Translations under genes and position numbers: made by a program | DNA from: Marinomonas rhizomae | GTDB taxonomy: Bacteria; Pseudomonadota; Gammaproteobacteria; Pseudomonadales; Marinomonadaceae | Length of the DNA: 64,000 bases | Direction of reading: 5' to 3' | NCBI RefSeq assembly: GCF_024397855.1 | Contig: NZ_CP073343.1 | Location: 3,720,001-3,784,000 of the forward strand | Shown: piece by piece, positions 36,741 to 46,223 of the stretch | Numbering within the stretch: the stretch's first letter is position 1 | How the letters are laid out: every line of letters starts with the position of its first letter | Notes under the pieces: model-generated | The model's database searches: none | What the model saw: the letters and a program-made list of their open reading frames with translations, nothing else | Told to the model about the DNA's origin: nothing

Positions 36741-36763
36741 AAACCACTCGCCGTGAGTGGTTT
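36741..36763 (+). terminator. Hairpin after the lipoprotein operon
   Basis: AAACCACTC and GAGTGGTTT form a perfect 9-bp stem around a five-base loop (36750-36754), followed by one further T. It sits 65 bases after the last lipoprotein gene and 22 bases before the SEC-C gene, so it may end the first and shape the leader of the second. Confidence 0.65.
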
Positions 36764-36784
36764 TACATACCATTAGGAACACCA

Positions 36785-37117
36785 GTGTCAAAATTCTTTT
36801 ATCGTGGTAGACCCGATATCATGGGTAAGCATAATTTGGGCAATTATCAGCCTAAACCTAAAGTAAAACCTGGTAGCGAAGAGAATCCGCTCATTTTACA
36901 AGTGCAAACTCCCGAGCGTGAGAGCGAGATAAACGCTATCTTGATCGCTAATGACTTGATCGCAGAGGTTACGATTAACAGCGAAGTGACCGAGGATATT
37001 ACGTCTTTGGATATGGTACTTAACAAACCAGCGCCACAAATCGTTGAAAAAGCACCACAACGCAATGACCCTTGCCCATGTGGAAGCTCCAAGAAATACA
37101 AAAAGTGCTGCGGCTAG
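36785..37117 (+). CDS. SEC-C motif zinc-binding protein, PBPRA1643-like
   Basis: A 110-residue protein starting at GTG. The N-terminal 85 residues ([20 protein letters not shown] onward) match a small gammaproteobacterial family usually called PBPRA1643-type SWIM/SEC-C protein. The C-terminus [18 protein letters not shown] is a complete SEC-C zinc motif (CxC, eight residues, CC). The motif is the one at the end of SecA, where it contacts SecB and ribosomes. The role of this stand-alone protein is unknown. A strong terminator follows. Confidence 0.85.
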   Translation: MSKFFYRGRPDIMGKHNLGNYQPKPKVKPGSEENPLILQVQTPERESEINAILIANDLIAEVTINSEVTEDITSLDMVLNKPAPQIVEKAPQRNDPCPCGSSKKYKKCCG

Positions 37118-37140
37118 TAAATAAGCCGCTACAAAACAAA

Positions 37141-37184
37141 AAATAGCGACCATGATAGAAATGACATGGCCGCTATTTTTTTGC
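37141..37184. terminator. Terminator between SEC-C gene and pobA
   Basis: AATAGCGACCATG pairs with CATGGCCGCTATT with one mismatch, making a stem of about 13 bp around a 10-base loop. A T run follows on the plus strand and an A-rich flank on the other side. It separates two convergent genes. Confidence 0.88.
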
Positions 37185-37204
37185 GATAGATCCATCGCTA
37201 TAGA

Positions 37205-38419
<1,215 letters not shown>

Positions 38420-38670
38420 TTATTGTTATTTTCGATGTCGATTCAGTGATCAACTTCTTTATAACAACCATAATGGAAGATAAAGACATCAGGCGTTAGG
38501 TGATATTTACTCAAAAAATTGTACTTTTTGATTAAAATCAATTTTATAGAAAATCATCACATACACAAATAAAAGTGACATTTTCAGCCTTTTACCCTAT
38601 AAATATCGATAAATACCTGTTTATTTGTACTTTTTAACGAAAAGTAAAAATACTCTCTGAAAGTACATTT

Positions 38671-39594
38671 ATGTCACTTTTAAATAAGAAGAACAAAATG
38701 CAAAAACAAAAAAATGACATCCCACACTTTGGGCTTTATGGTGAATCCAGCTGGATTAATGACTCTGAATTTTTCCATATTGAAGACATAGAATCTCGCA
38801 GCGGTGGCTTAGGCTGGAAGATCAGTCCACATCGTCACGCCCAGCTTTTCCAGATTCTGATTTTAAAATCAGGCGAAGCCAAAGTTCAACTCGACGAGCA
38901 GCAACAAAAACTACAAGGTGCGTGGGCGATTATTGTGCCTGCTGGTGTTGTCCATGGTTTTCGCTTCGCACCAGATACCGATGGCCGAGTCATCACCATT
39001 GCCGAACCTTTGCTTGAAGATACGTACGAAGAAAAAGCCGCCAAGTTTATTCAGCCGCTACTTAGTCGGGCCTGTTACATTGATTTTAACGGCCATAGAA
39101 ATATGTTTTCCGAGCTTTGGCCGTTAATTCAGCAGCTGGAAAGCGAATCTACCCTTATCCGTGAAGGTCGCGCCTTAATGAGTGAATATCTTATTAAAGC
39201 CATTTTACTGCTGCTCCACCGCCAACATAGCAATGGCGAGAGCAATGTCGCCAACAAAACCGAAGCCAGTGACGCACACCAACTCAAAGAGCTCATTGAG
39301 AAACACTATCGCGAGCACTGGAGCAACCACAAGTATGCCGATGCGCTTGGCACTTCCATCAGCCGCTTGAATAGGCTCAGCAAAACCACCTTTAACCAAA
39401 GCGTATTGGACTTAATTCATGATCGAGTTTTGTTAGAAGCAAAGCGTAGCCTGATTTATACCGCACGCTCGGTGGAAGAAATTAGCTACGATTTGGGCTT
39501 TAAAGACCCAGGGTATTTTTCACGCTTTTTCAAACGCTCCACAGGTATTCCGCCAGGAAAGTATAGAGCCCTCAGCAATCAGCCCTCAATATGA
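38671..39594 (+). CDS. pobR: AraC family regulator of pobA (PobR-like)
   Basis: A 307-residue regulator with an N-terminal cupin-type sensing domain (about 15-170; GWKISPHRHAQLFQILILKSG) and a C-terminal AraC double helix-turn-helix (about 200-300; HLKEL-like start, YADALGTSISRLNRL, SVEEISYDLGFKDPGYFSRF). It is divergent from pobA across about 260 bases and should activate it with 4-hydroxybenzoate. The true start may be ATG 38698 (MQKQKND), because neither ATG has a strong ribosome site. Confidence 0.85.
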   Translation: MSLLNKKNKMQKQKNDIPHFGLYGESSWINDSEFFHIEDIESRSGGLGWKISPHRHAQLFQILILKSGEAKVQLDEQQQKLQGAWAIIVPAGVVHGFRFAPDTDGRVITIAEPLLEDTYEEKAAKFIQPLLSRACYIDFNGHRNMFSELWPLIQQLESESTLIREGRALMSEYLIKAILLLLHRQHSNGESNVANKTEASDAHQLKELIEKHYREHWSNHKYADALGTSISRLNRLSKTTFNQSVLDLIHDRVLLEAKRSLIYTARSVEEISYDLGFKDPGYFSRFFKRSTGIPPGKYRALSNQPSI

Positions 39595-39749
39595 AGCCTT
39601 TGAACAATAACGGTGTGTTTGAAACCACCTAAAAGTCATTAGATGAATTTATCTAATCTATTAGCTGAAAATTGATCGTTTGCTGAATAATTGGTCAAAA
39701 CCTAAAATAACAAGTGTCAAAAATGACTTAACTTTTTAGGAGAATCACT

Positions 39750-39935
39750 ATGAATAACGATCTTAAATATGATGCTTTCGGTAACCTTGATGCGGATTAC
39801 TATGTGGAAAAAGCGTATGAGCTACGTCGTCAATACTACGCTCAATTGACTAAAAAAACGGTTGCTGGTGTTAAAGCATTCTATGCAAAATTGACTGCTA
39901 ATCGTTCAATGAAATCAGCTCAACCTCAGCACTAA
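39750..39935 (+). CDS. Small hypothetical protein, 61 residues
   Basis: A small gene with a very good ribosome site (TAGGAG, seven bases before ATG). The product is hydrophilic, basic overall and predicted largely helical: acidic and Asp-rich at the N-terminus (NNDLKYDAFGNLDADYYVEK), Tyr/Arg/Lys-rich in the middle (ELRRQYYAQLTKK) and without Cys, signal peptide or membrane segment. I do not recognise the family. The strong ribosome site and separate position suggest an expressed stand-alone gene. Confidence 0.6.
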   Translation: MNNDLKYDAFGNLDADYYVEKAYELRRQYYAQLTKKTVAGVKAFYAKLTANRSMKSAQPQH

Positions 39936-40183
39936 AATTTCAGTACAACACTTTTACGTCAACTGTATTTGACTGGTTTATCTCCGTTGTTGTGAACAAA
40001 AAAAACAACAGCCGTTATAAAAGCAAATAAGGCATGACGATTAAAGAACCCAATGTTCCCGATGATCGAAAGGCAAGAATAAGAAATCGATCCGGTAACG
40101 GGTTTCTCCTCCCAGAAACACCGATAAAACCCCAACGTTCCTAATAGATCCCACCCTCTTAGCAGAACATTTTCACCTCAGCA
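39936..40183. other. Intergenic region before the EAL-CBS-GGDEF gene
   Basis: No gene is seen here. GTTGTTGTGAACAAAAAAAACAAC-like symmetry near 40001-40010 could be a weak terminator for the small upstream gene. The downstream part of the gap (40184-40212) holds the Pho-box-like repeats listed separately. Confidence 0.4.
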
Positions 40184-40212
40184 CAGTCATCAAAGTGTCA
40201 TAAATATGACAT
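40184..40212 (+). promoter_or_regulatory. Pho-box-like triple repeat before the EAL-CBS-GGDEF gene
   Basis: Three heptamers, CAGTCAT, GTGTCAT and ATGACAT, begin at 40184, 40195 and 40206, that is with an exact 11-base period and AT-rich four-base spacers. This is the architecture of PhoB sites (CTGTCAT repeats). A TATCGT element lies four bases downstream as a possible -10. TGTCAT-AAAT-ATGACA within it is also a perfect inverted repeat, so another dimeric regulator is possible. Confidence 0.5.
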
Positions 40213-40260
40213 AAAATATCGTTCTAGCCACTTCATTCATCTAGACGTATTTGAGACATC

Positions 40261-42033
40261 ATGAGTCAAATGGACAATATTGCTCTACTAGAGAAAATTC
40301 TTTCGAATGGATTAATCACACCATACTTTCAGCCTATCTATGATTTAAGTAATGGTGAAATATATGGCCATGAAGCACTTTCCCGTGGCCCAATGAACTC
40401 GACGCTTTTCTCTCCAGATCCACTATTTACGCTCGCTCAACAGGAAGGAAAGCTGCATAAATTAGAATTGCTTTGCCGAGAAAAAGCCTTATCAAAATTC
40501 GCCAAGCTAGAGCTAAAGGGCCGTTTATTTCTGAATGTCAGCGCATCGTTATTAGGATCACCCGACCATCAATCCGGCATGACATTAGCGATTTTGAACG
40601 AGCTGGGATTGGATCAAAAAGATATCGTCATCGAACTTTCTGAACAACATCCATACGACCACAATGGCTTGCCGCGCAGCAGTGTCGATCACTATCGTGA
40701 AATGGGGTTTCAAGTCGCCATTGATGACCTTGGAGTGGGCTATTCGGGCTTACAGCTTTGGTCTGAACTACAACCAGACATCGTCAAAGTCGACAAGCAT
40801 TTCATTCAAGGAATCGATAAAGACGAAATCAAACGTGAGTTTGTTCGCTCTATTCTGACTATTGCCCAGCGTCTCAACTGCATCCTCATTGCTGAAGGCA
40901 TAGAAACACAGCAAGAACTCGATCAATTGATAGAAATAGGTGTCACATTAGGACAAGGTTATTTTCTTGGTCGCCCAGTAGAGCATCCGGCTTTTTCGAC
41001 TCATCCGTATTTGGTAAAACAGGCCCAACGACGCTCCCAATTTCAAGTTGACCACTCAGAGACTGTTCAAACACTGTGTCGGCCTACGCCAAGCTTGCAA
41101 GAAACCAGCTTATTAGAAGACGCGTCTCAGTATTTTAAAAAACAACAAGACCTAGTGGCGATTCCTGTAGTAAACAGCGACAACAAACCAATCGGTGTAG
41201 TCCGCCGTCACCAGCTACATGAGCTTTTCTCTACGCCTTATGGACGTGCCTTGTACGAACACAAACCCGTCACAAACTTACTCAGCGATGATGTATTGAT
41301 TGTTGAAAGCAATGTCAGCTTATCCAGTGTTTCCACCTTGATGACCAACCAAGAAGCCGACACTCTGAACAATGAAATCATTGTGGTCCGAGAGGGTAAG
41401 TTCATCGGCACAGGTCACCTTCGAGATCTCTTAAAGCGCATTACCGAACTAAAAATTCAAAATGCTACTTATTCGAATCCTCTGACGCTATTACCTGGCA
41501 ACGTTCCGATTCATCGAGAAGTCAGTCGTCGTTTACTAGCCAATGAAGACTTTTATGTAGCCTATTTCGACTTAAATGACTTTAAACCTTTTAATGACTT
41601 CTTTGGCTATTCCATTGGTGATGAAGTCATTCAGCTGGTTGGCTCTTTAATAAAAAATCAGGTAAACCCTGAGAATAATTTCATTGGTCATATTGGCGGC
41701 GACGACTTTGTGGTAATTTTTGGCGATCAGGATTGGCGTCAGCAATGTGACAACATATTAAACATCTTTGGGCAAAAAGTACGCGAATTTTATACCGAAG
41801 ACACCTTACAAGACGGCGGTGTTTGGACTAAAAACCGCCAAGGTGACACACTCTTCCATCCTATTTTAAGCCTCGCTATTGGTGTGGTTCACCCCAATCC
41901 GAAGCAATGCACCAATCATCACCAAGTAGCAGAGCTCGCAGCTCAAGCGAAAAAATCCGCCAAGCAGCAAGGTGGCAATCATATCTACCTACAGCCGTAT
42001 CTAAATACCCATGTACTTGATACAGCGCATTAA
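40261..42033 (+). CDS. Hybrid EAL-CBS-GGDEF cyclic-di-GMP protein
   Basis: A 590-residue soluble protein. The EAL phosphodiesterase domain (about 15-245) comes first: HEALSRG with Glu38, FLNVSAS, IVIELSE, AIDDLGVGYSGL, VKVDK, AEGIET and LGQGYFLGRP, so the metal-binding residues look intact. A CBS-pair-like region (about 265-400) follows, then a GGDEF domain (about 415-575) with the variant motif GGDDF. No RxxD inhibitory site precedes it. It may degrade c-di-GMP, with GGDDF acting as GTP sensor or cyclase. It is preceded by Pho-box-like repeats. Confidence 0.9.
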   Translation: MSQMDNIALLEKILSNGLITPYFQPIYDLSNGEIYGHEALSRGPMNSTLFSPDPLFTLAQQEGKLHKLELLCREKALSKFAKLELKGRLFLNVSASLLGSPDHQSGMTLAILNELGLDQKDIVIELSEQHPYDHNGLPRSSVDHYREMGFQVAIDDLGVGYSGLQLWSELQPDIVKVDKHFIQGIDKDEIKREFVRSILTIAQRLNCILIAEGIETQQELDQLIEIGVTLGQGYFLGRPVEHPAFSTHPYLVKQAQRRSQFQVDHSETVQTLCRPTPSLQETSLLEDASQYFKKQQDLVAIPVVNSDNKPIGVVRRHQLHELFSTPYGRALYEHKPVTNLLSDDVLIVESNVSLSSVSTLMTNQEADTLNNEIIVVREGKFIGTGHLRDLLKRITELKIQNATYSNPLTLLPGNVPIHREVSRRLLANEDFYVAYFDLNDFKPFNDFFGYSIGDEVIQLVGSLIKNQVNPENNFIGHIGGDDFVVIFGDQDWRQQCDNILNIFGQKVREFYTEDTLQDGGVWTKNRQGDTLFHPILSLAIGVVHPNPKQCTNHHQVAELAAQAKKSAKQQGGNHIYLQPYLNTHVLDTAH

Positions 42034-42044
42034 GGTTTATTGAA

Positions 42045-42073
42045 CTGTCACAAAGCCCTCATAAGTTTGTCAT
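42045..42073 (+). promoter_or_regulatory. Pho-box-like triple repeat before the PlcP-like gene
   Basis: CTGTCAC, CCCTCAT and TTGTCAT start at 42045, 42056 and 42067, an exact 11-base period with four-base spacers, matching PhoB-binding Pho boxes. They lie 43 bases before the ATG at 42116, with the ribosome site GAGGAGG between. Recognition by PhoB is inferred. Confidence 0.62.
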
Positions 42074-42115
42074 ATACGCGCTTTACCTTTAAGAAAGACC
42101 TTAGAGGAGGCGCTT

Positions 42116-42919
42116 ATGCAGACGACATTTCGTTCGGTATTTATTTCTGATGTACACCTCGGCACAAAATCTTGCCAAGCCATACACCTATTGGATTTTT
42201 TACAGTCGATTAAAACCGATACCTTGTATCTAGTCGGTGACATTATCGACCTGCAAGAAATGCGTCATAAAGCCTACTTTGTCGATGCTCATCACCGCGT
42301 CGTAGAGCAAATACTAGAGATGGCAAAGTCTGGAACAAAAGTTATTTATATTCCGGGAAATCATGACGCCTTCTTTCGTCAATTTGTAGGACAAACCCTT
42401 TCTGGGATTGAGATAAAACTCAACGCGCGTCATAAAACCGCCAACGGTCGTACTTTCCATGTCAGCCATGGCGATGAATTCGATCAAATGGTAAAAATCA
42501 GCCCACTCATGCTCGCCATAGGCGATAAAGCCCATGGTCTCATGTTATCGCTGAATCAATGGATAAATGGCGTGAGACGCTTGATAGGCTTACCTTATTG
42601 GTCACTGGCAGGCTATTTAAAAAGCCACATCAGCAAAGCAAAAGAATTTATCGAACGCTTTGAAACCGCCGCCCTAAAATCCGCCAAAAACCAAAAAGTC
42701 GACGGCTACATCTGCGGCCATATTCACTTTGCCTCCTTTCAGCTCAAAGACGATGTTCTCTATTGCAACGATGGCGATTGGGTAGAACATTGCACAGCAT
42801 TAACAGAATCTACTGCAGGGGAAATGAGCCTAATACATTGGTCGGAAAACCCAAGAGTCTTAGCCACCGAACCCAAAGAAGAGGCTTGGGGATTATCACC
42901 AGTGCCTGCTCGGAATTAG
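42116..42919 (+). CDS. plcP: Calcineurin-like metallophosphoesterase, PlcP-type phospholipase C (LpxH-like)
   Basis: A 267-residue cytoplasmic metallophosphoesterase. Metal-binding motifs are SDVHLG (Asp12, His14), GDIID (Asp42), GNHD (Asn82, His83), SHGDEFD and GHIH. The pattern VFISDVHLGTKSCQA, LYLVGDIID, IPGNHDAFFR and CNDGDWVEHCTA fits PlcP, the enzyme that removes the phosphate head group from phospholipids during phosphate starvation. True LpxH has GNRD rather than GNHD. The Pho-box-like repeats upstream support this reading. A glycosyltransferase (Agt) partner is not adjacent. Confidence 0.72.
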   Translation: MQTTFRSVFISDVHLGTKSCQAIHLLDFLQSIKTDTLYLVGDIIDLQEMRHKAYFVDAHHRVVEQILEMAKSGTKVIYIPGNHDAFFRQFVGQTLSGIEIKLNARHKTANGRTFHVSHGDEFDQMVKISPLMLAIGDKAHGLMLSLNQWINGVRRLIGLPYWSLAGYLKSHISKAKEFIERFETAALKSAKNQKVDGYICGHIHFASFQLKDDVLYCNDGDWVEHCTALTESTAGEMSLIHWSENPRVLATEPKEEAWGLSPVPARN

Positions 42920-42921
42920 CG

Positions 42922-42936
42922 GGGCTATTTTAGCCC
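42922..42936 (+). terminator. Small hairpin after the PlcP-like gene
   Basis: GGGCTA, a TTT loop and TAGCCC form a 6-bp stem three bases after the stop codon, without a clear T run. It may be a weak terminator. Confidence 0.45.
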
Positions 42937-42949
42937 TATCAAATAATAA

Positions 42950-43274
42950 GCGCTACAGCGCAACGCAGATGTAGAAGAAGCCAACGGCTGAAGCTAAAAT
43001 AATGGGTAACAAGGTACCGATAAGCTCATTAAAAAGCTACACAGGTCATACATTGGGAGCTTGTGGTGCATTAGAGGCTTGGTGCTCAATTGAAATGATG
43101 AGAAACAATTGGTTCTGCCCTACTGTAAACCTAACCACTATTGACCCAGAGTGTGGTGATTTAGATTACATTATGGCGGAAGGTCGTGAGATAGAAACAG
43201 ACTATGTAATGAGTAACAACTTCGCATTCGGAGGTATTAATACCTCCTTGATTTTCAAACGCTACGCAAACTAA
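42950..43274 (+). pseudogene. 5'-truncated, frameshifted beta-ketoacyl synthase remnant (aryl-polyene-type KS)
   Basis: Only the last quarter of a 3-oxoacyl-ACP synthase II-type gene remains. The open frame from 43002 encodes ISSLKSYTGHTLGACGALEA with the active-site Lys and second His, and ends with NNFAFGGINTSLIFKR. Upstream, ADVEEAN (42965-42985) continues the homology in another frame; deleting the G at 42986 would restore AEAKIMGNKV. No N-terminal half, no active-site Cys and no ribosome site are present. The SSLKSY-GHTLGACGALEAW wording resembles ketosynthases of aryl polyene clusters. It is therefore a dead fragment. Confidence 0.8.
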
Positions 43275-43279
43275 TTCTA

Positions 43280-43323
43280 GCAGCAGATCAGGTAAAGTAA
43301 CGTTTTTTTACCTGATCTGCTGC
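43280..43323. terminator. Strong hairpin after the ketosynthase remnant
   Basis: A perfect 17-bp stem (43280-43296 with 43307-43323) around a 10-base loop, with arms starting GCAGCAGATCAGG. It contains T-rich sequence at the loop side. It probably served the lost ketosynthase operon and still can terminate transcription in both directions. Confidence 0.8.
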
Positions 43324-43502
43324 AACCATCAAGTACTACAATATTCAATTCGTTAAATAGCGATAGATAAACGAATTTAAATTCTCATATTGCTAAGTAC
43401 ATCAACAAATTGCATTAAAAAACCAAGATACGATCATTTTAGTCATCAGCTTTGACCCTTCTCTTCTAAATCTCTAGTATCTATGCATCTCATTTTTAAA
43501 AG

Positions 43503-44249
43503 ATGTCGCATATGAACCCCATTCTTCAAGCCCAAACTAATCACAAGTCCATTCGTCAATACACAGAGCAAGCCATTGATGAAGCGTTACTGATGCAGCT
43601 TATTCAAAGCGCTCAAGGCGCAGCCTCTTCAAGTTTTATTCAGGCCTACTCTCTTGTTCAAATAACAGACCAAAACAATCGCCAGAAAATTGCCACACTT
43701 GCTGGCGGTCAAAAATGGGTGGGATCGGCGGCGGAGTTTTTGGTAATTTGTGCGGACCTGACTCGTGTAGAACATTGCAGCTTAGAACAAGGCTTAGGTG
43801 AACTAGAAGGAAATACGGAACATTTCATCGCAGCGACAACTGATGCAACGTTTTTTGCGCAGAACCTAATGCTAGGCGCCGAATCCGTTGGCCTTGGTGC
43901 TGTATTTATTGGTGGTATTCGCAACGACCCAGAACAAGTCGCTGAACTGCTAAACTTGCCAGACCAAGTCTATCCAATTTTCGGCCTTTGCCTTGGCTAT
44001 CCTGACGCGCAACCGGATCTAAAACCACGCTTACCAGTGGATGTTATCCTTCATAGGGACAGCTATGACAACAACCGCTGCGCTCAAGATGTAAAAGCTT
44101 ACGATGCTCAAATGCAAAAATACTACCAGAGCCGTGGCGATAATCAGAAAAGCAGTAATTGGTCAGAACAAACCGCCGCAGCTGTACAGAAAAAGAAACG
44201 CGAACATATGCTAAGCTTTTTACAGAAGCGTGGCTTTTTGAAACGCTAA
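43503..44249 (+). CDS. nfsA: NADPH-dependent FMN nitroreductase, NfsA family
   Basis: A 248-residue flavoprotein of the NfsA (type I oxygen-insensitive nitroreductase) family. It shows HKSIRQYTEQAID, QSAQGAASSSFIQAYSLVQI for FMN binding, GLGAVFIGGIRNDPEQVAELL, and LCLGYPDA with a C-terminal Arg/Lys-rich tail. It reduces nitroaromatics, quinones or flavins with NADPH. The next gene, a peroxiredoxin, follows after 45 bases on the same strand, suggesting a redox-stress pair. The start could also be the ATG nine bases downstream (MNPILQA). Confidence 0.9.
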   Translation: MSHMNPILQAQTNHKSIRQYTEQAIDEALLMQLIQSAQGAASSSFIQAYSLVQITDQNNRQKIATLAGGQKWVGSAAEFLVICADLTRVEHCSLEQGLGELEGNTEHFIAATTDATFFAQNLMLGAESVGLGAVFIGGIRNDPEQVAELLNLPDQVYPIFGLCLGYPDAQPDLKPRLPVDVILHRDSYDNNRCAQDVKAYDAQMQKYYQSRGDNQKSSNWSEQTAAAVQKKKREHMLSFLQKRGFLKR

Positions 44250-44294
44250 TATGTAATCAATCAACTGTTAACTCTCTAAAGGAAAGGAAAGAAC

Positions 44295-44819
44295 ATGATC
44301 TCTAATGTACCTAATGTTGTTTTTAAAACTCGTATTCGTAACGAAGAGTTAGGCGGACCAAACCCATTTGAGTGGAAAGACGTTACTACTGCAGACTTAT
44401 TCAACAACAAAAAAGTCGTTGTTTTTTCTTTACCGGGTGCATTCACCCCAACTTGCTCAACGTCTCACCTACCTCGCTATGAAGAACTTTACGAAGAATT
44501 CAAAGCGCAAGGCGTTGATGCGGTAATCTGTGTCTCTGTAAACGATGCATTCGTTATGTTCCAGTGGGGCAAAAGCCAAAACGCAAAAAACGTTTTCCTT
44601 TTACCTGACGGCAACGGTGACTTCACTCGTCAAATGGGCATGCTTGTCAAAAAAGACAACCTCGGTTTTGGCATGCGCAGCTGGCGTTATTCTATGCTTG
44701 TTGAAAACGGTGAAATCAAGAAAATGTTTTCTGAAGCGGGCTTCCAAGACGATGCACCAAGCGATCCGTTCGAAGTGTCTGATGCCGACACCATGTTGAA
44801 CTACTTGAAAAGCAACTAA
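44295..44819 (+). CDS. Peroxiredoxin, Prx5 type
   Basis: A 174-residue atypical peroxiredoxin. The peroxidatic Cys is in [14 protein letters not shown] (Cys near residue 53) with the conserved Thr and, further on, the Arg in [14 protein letters not shown]. The length and C-terminal part are those of the stand-alone Prx5 family; the glutaredoxin-fused variant is longer. It reduces hydroperoxides using glutaredoxin or thioredoxin. AGGAAAGGAAAG forms the ribosome site, and a strong terminator follows. Confidence 0.92.
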   Translation: MISNVPNVVFKTRIRNEELGGPNPFEWKDVTTADLFNNKKVVVFSLPGAFTPTCSTSHLPRYEELYEEFKAQGVDAVICVSVNDAFVMFQWGKSQNAKNVFLLPDGNGDFTRQMGMLVKKDNLGFGMRSWRYSMLVENGEIKKMFSEAGFQDDAPSDPFEVSDADTMLNYLKSN

Positions 44820-44845
44820 TTCAAGGCGTTAATGAATTGGCCAAT

Positions 44846-44880
44846 AAAAAGCAGACGTTTTCATAAACGTCTGCTTTTTT
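44846..44880. terminator. Terminator after the peroxiredoxin gene
   Basis: AAAAAGCAGACGTTT and AAACGTCTGCTTTTT form a perfect 15-bp stem around a TCAT loop with a further T on the plus strand. It can serve both the peroxiredoxin gene and the convergent flavoenzyme gene. Confidence 0.93.
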
Positions 44881-44885
44881 TGTAC

Positions 44886-46121
44886 TCATGACAGACGATC
44901 AGCAGGTGAAAGAGCATCTAACAGTTCACTTTTCTCGCCTTCGATCGCTTGAACTAATAACTGTGATGTTGTCGGACCAAGCGTGAAACCTTGATGACCA
45001 TGCCCAAAATGAAACCACAAGCCTTTATGGTTTGGTGCTTCACCCACAAGTGGCAGCATGTCTGGCATACAAGGACGCGTACCCATCCATTGAGGCTCTT
45101 CTACTTGCTCACCTAAATCAATCATGTCATTAAGCGCCGCGGCCCCACGTTCAAGCTGTCTAGTGTCCATTGGCGAATTCAGCGGAACTAAAGCCGCACC
45201 GGTTGTCACCCTTAAACCTTTCACCATCGGCGCCGCCAGCACACCATTTGCTACATCTAAAAATGGCCGTTGCAGTATTTTAGGCGCATTAAAATGGCCG
45301 TGATAACCACGCTTGTATACCATAGGAATTCGATAACCAAAGCGCTTTAATAACTCTGGTGACCAAGGCCCAAGCGCTACCACCACTTGCTCAGCTTTAA
45401 GCTCACCCTCATTGGTGAGTATTTGCCAACCCTTCGCTGTATGCTGCAAGGTATTGGCGTCACCCGTGACAAAACGACCACCTCGCTTAACAAATAAATC
45501 ACAGTAGGCTTTGGTTAACGCTCCAGGAGAAGTGCAACTCCAGCTTTGCGTATAATGCACCGCGCCCGCTGGCGCTTTCTTCAACGAGGGCTCTTCTTTC
45601 AAATAGCCTTTGCCGTCAAAAATATTCGAGGTGACACCATATTCACTAAGCAAAAAACTGGCTTTTTTAGAGGCTTTCTCAAACTCAGCATCGTCTCTGT
45701 GCAACATGACAAGACCACAGCGAGAGATCAAATGCTCAGACTCAGAGTCACGAATTAAAGGGGCATGATCTGCCGTGGAACGAATCGTTAATTGGGAATG
45801 AACACGAGAAATCTTAGCGTGTTTTTCGGCTGATGAATGACAAAAATACGACCATAAAGCAGGCAGCATAGGTAACGCTCCGCTCATTTTCCAAGTCACG
45901 TCATTACTTATTTCCAGCGCATATTTAAACAGCGTCACCATATCTCTTGGTAACGCATAGGGCTCGGCCGCTTCTACTTGGATCATACCAGCGTTGCCAT
46001 AACTGGTTTCTAACCCTGCACCAGTACGGTCAATGATAGTCACCTGATGACCTCTTGCCTGCAACGCCAAGGCACTGCTCACCCCAACCATTCCTGCGCC
46101 CAACACAAGAAACTCTGCCAT
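44886..46121 (-). CDS. FAD-dependent D-amino-acid dehydrogenase-like oxidoreductase (DadA family)
   Basis: A 411-residue DAO-fold flavoenzyme. The N-terminus is FLVLGAGMVGVSSALALQA with the FAD-binding GxGxxG. Further features are the DadA-type ETSYGNAGMI, VVVALGPWSPELLKRFGYRIP and WMGTRPCMPDMLPLVGEAP, and GHGHQGFTLGP near the C-terminus. Such enzymes deaminate D-amino acids or oxidise hydroxyproline-like imino acids. The substrate is not clear. The LysR gene upstream on the same strand (46224) may regulate it or the divergent nitroreductase gene. Confidence 0.85.
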   Translation of the reverse strand: MAEFLVLGAGMVGVSSALALQARGHQVTIIDRTGAGLETSYGNAGMIQVEAAEPYALPRDMVTLFKYALEISNDVTWKMSGALPMLPALWSYFCHSSAEKHAKISRVHSQLTIRSTADHAPLIRDSESEHLISRCGLVMLHRDDAEFEKASKKASFLLSEYGVTSNIFDGKGYLKEEPSLKKAPAGAVHYTQSWSCTSPGALTKAYCDLFVKRGGRFVTGDANTLQHTAKGWQILTNEGELKAEQVVVALGPWSPELLKRFGYRIPMVYKRGYHGHFNAPKILQRPFLDVANGVLAAPMVKGLRVTTGAALVPLNSPMDTRQLERGAAALNDMIDLGEQVEEPQWMGTRPCMPDMLPLVGEAPNHKGLWFHFGHGHQGFTLGPTTSQLLVQAIEGEKSELLDALSPADRLS

Positions 46122-46223
46122 ATTCCTTCCTCGACATCATTCCAATAAAAAACAATCTTCTCTCATCACTATAGCAATTTTACCCAATGAAGCAGTAAGA
46201 GATTCACTGATTTATCAATAGCC

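Noticed and set aside
36785..37117. Detached SecA C-terminus
   Set aside because: Only the last 18 residues resemble the SecA tail; the N-terminal 85 residues form their own conserved family.
38571..38681. AAAAGTGACAT and ATGTCACTTTT inverted repeat between pobA and pobR
   Set aside because: The arms are about 90 bases apart and one overlaps the pobR start, so a hairpin is unlikely; a DNA-looping operator remains only speculation.
42116..42919. Annotation as UDP-2,3-diacylglucosamine diphosphatase LpxH
   Set aside because: The metal motif is GNHD rather than the GNRD of LpxH, the surrounding pattern fits PlcP, and a Pho-box-like array precedes the gene.
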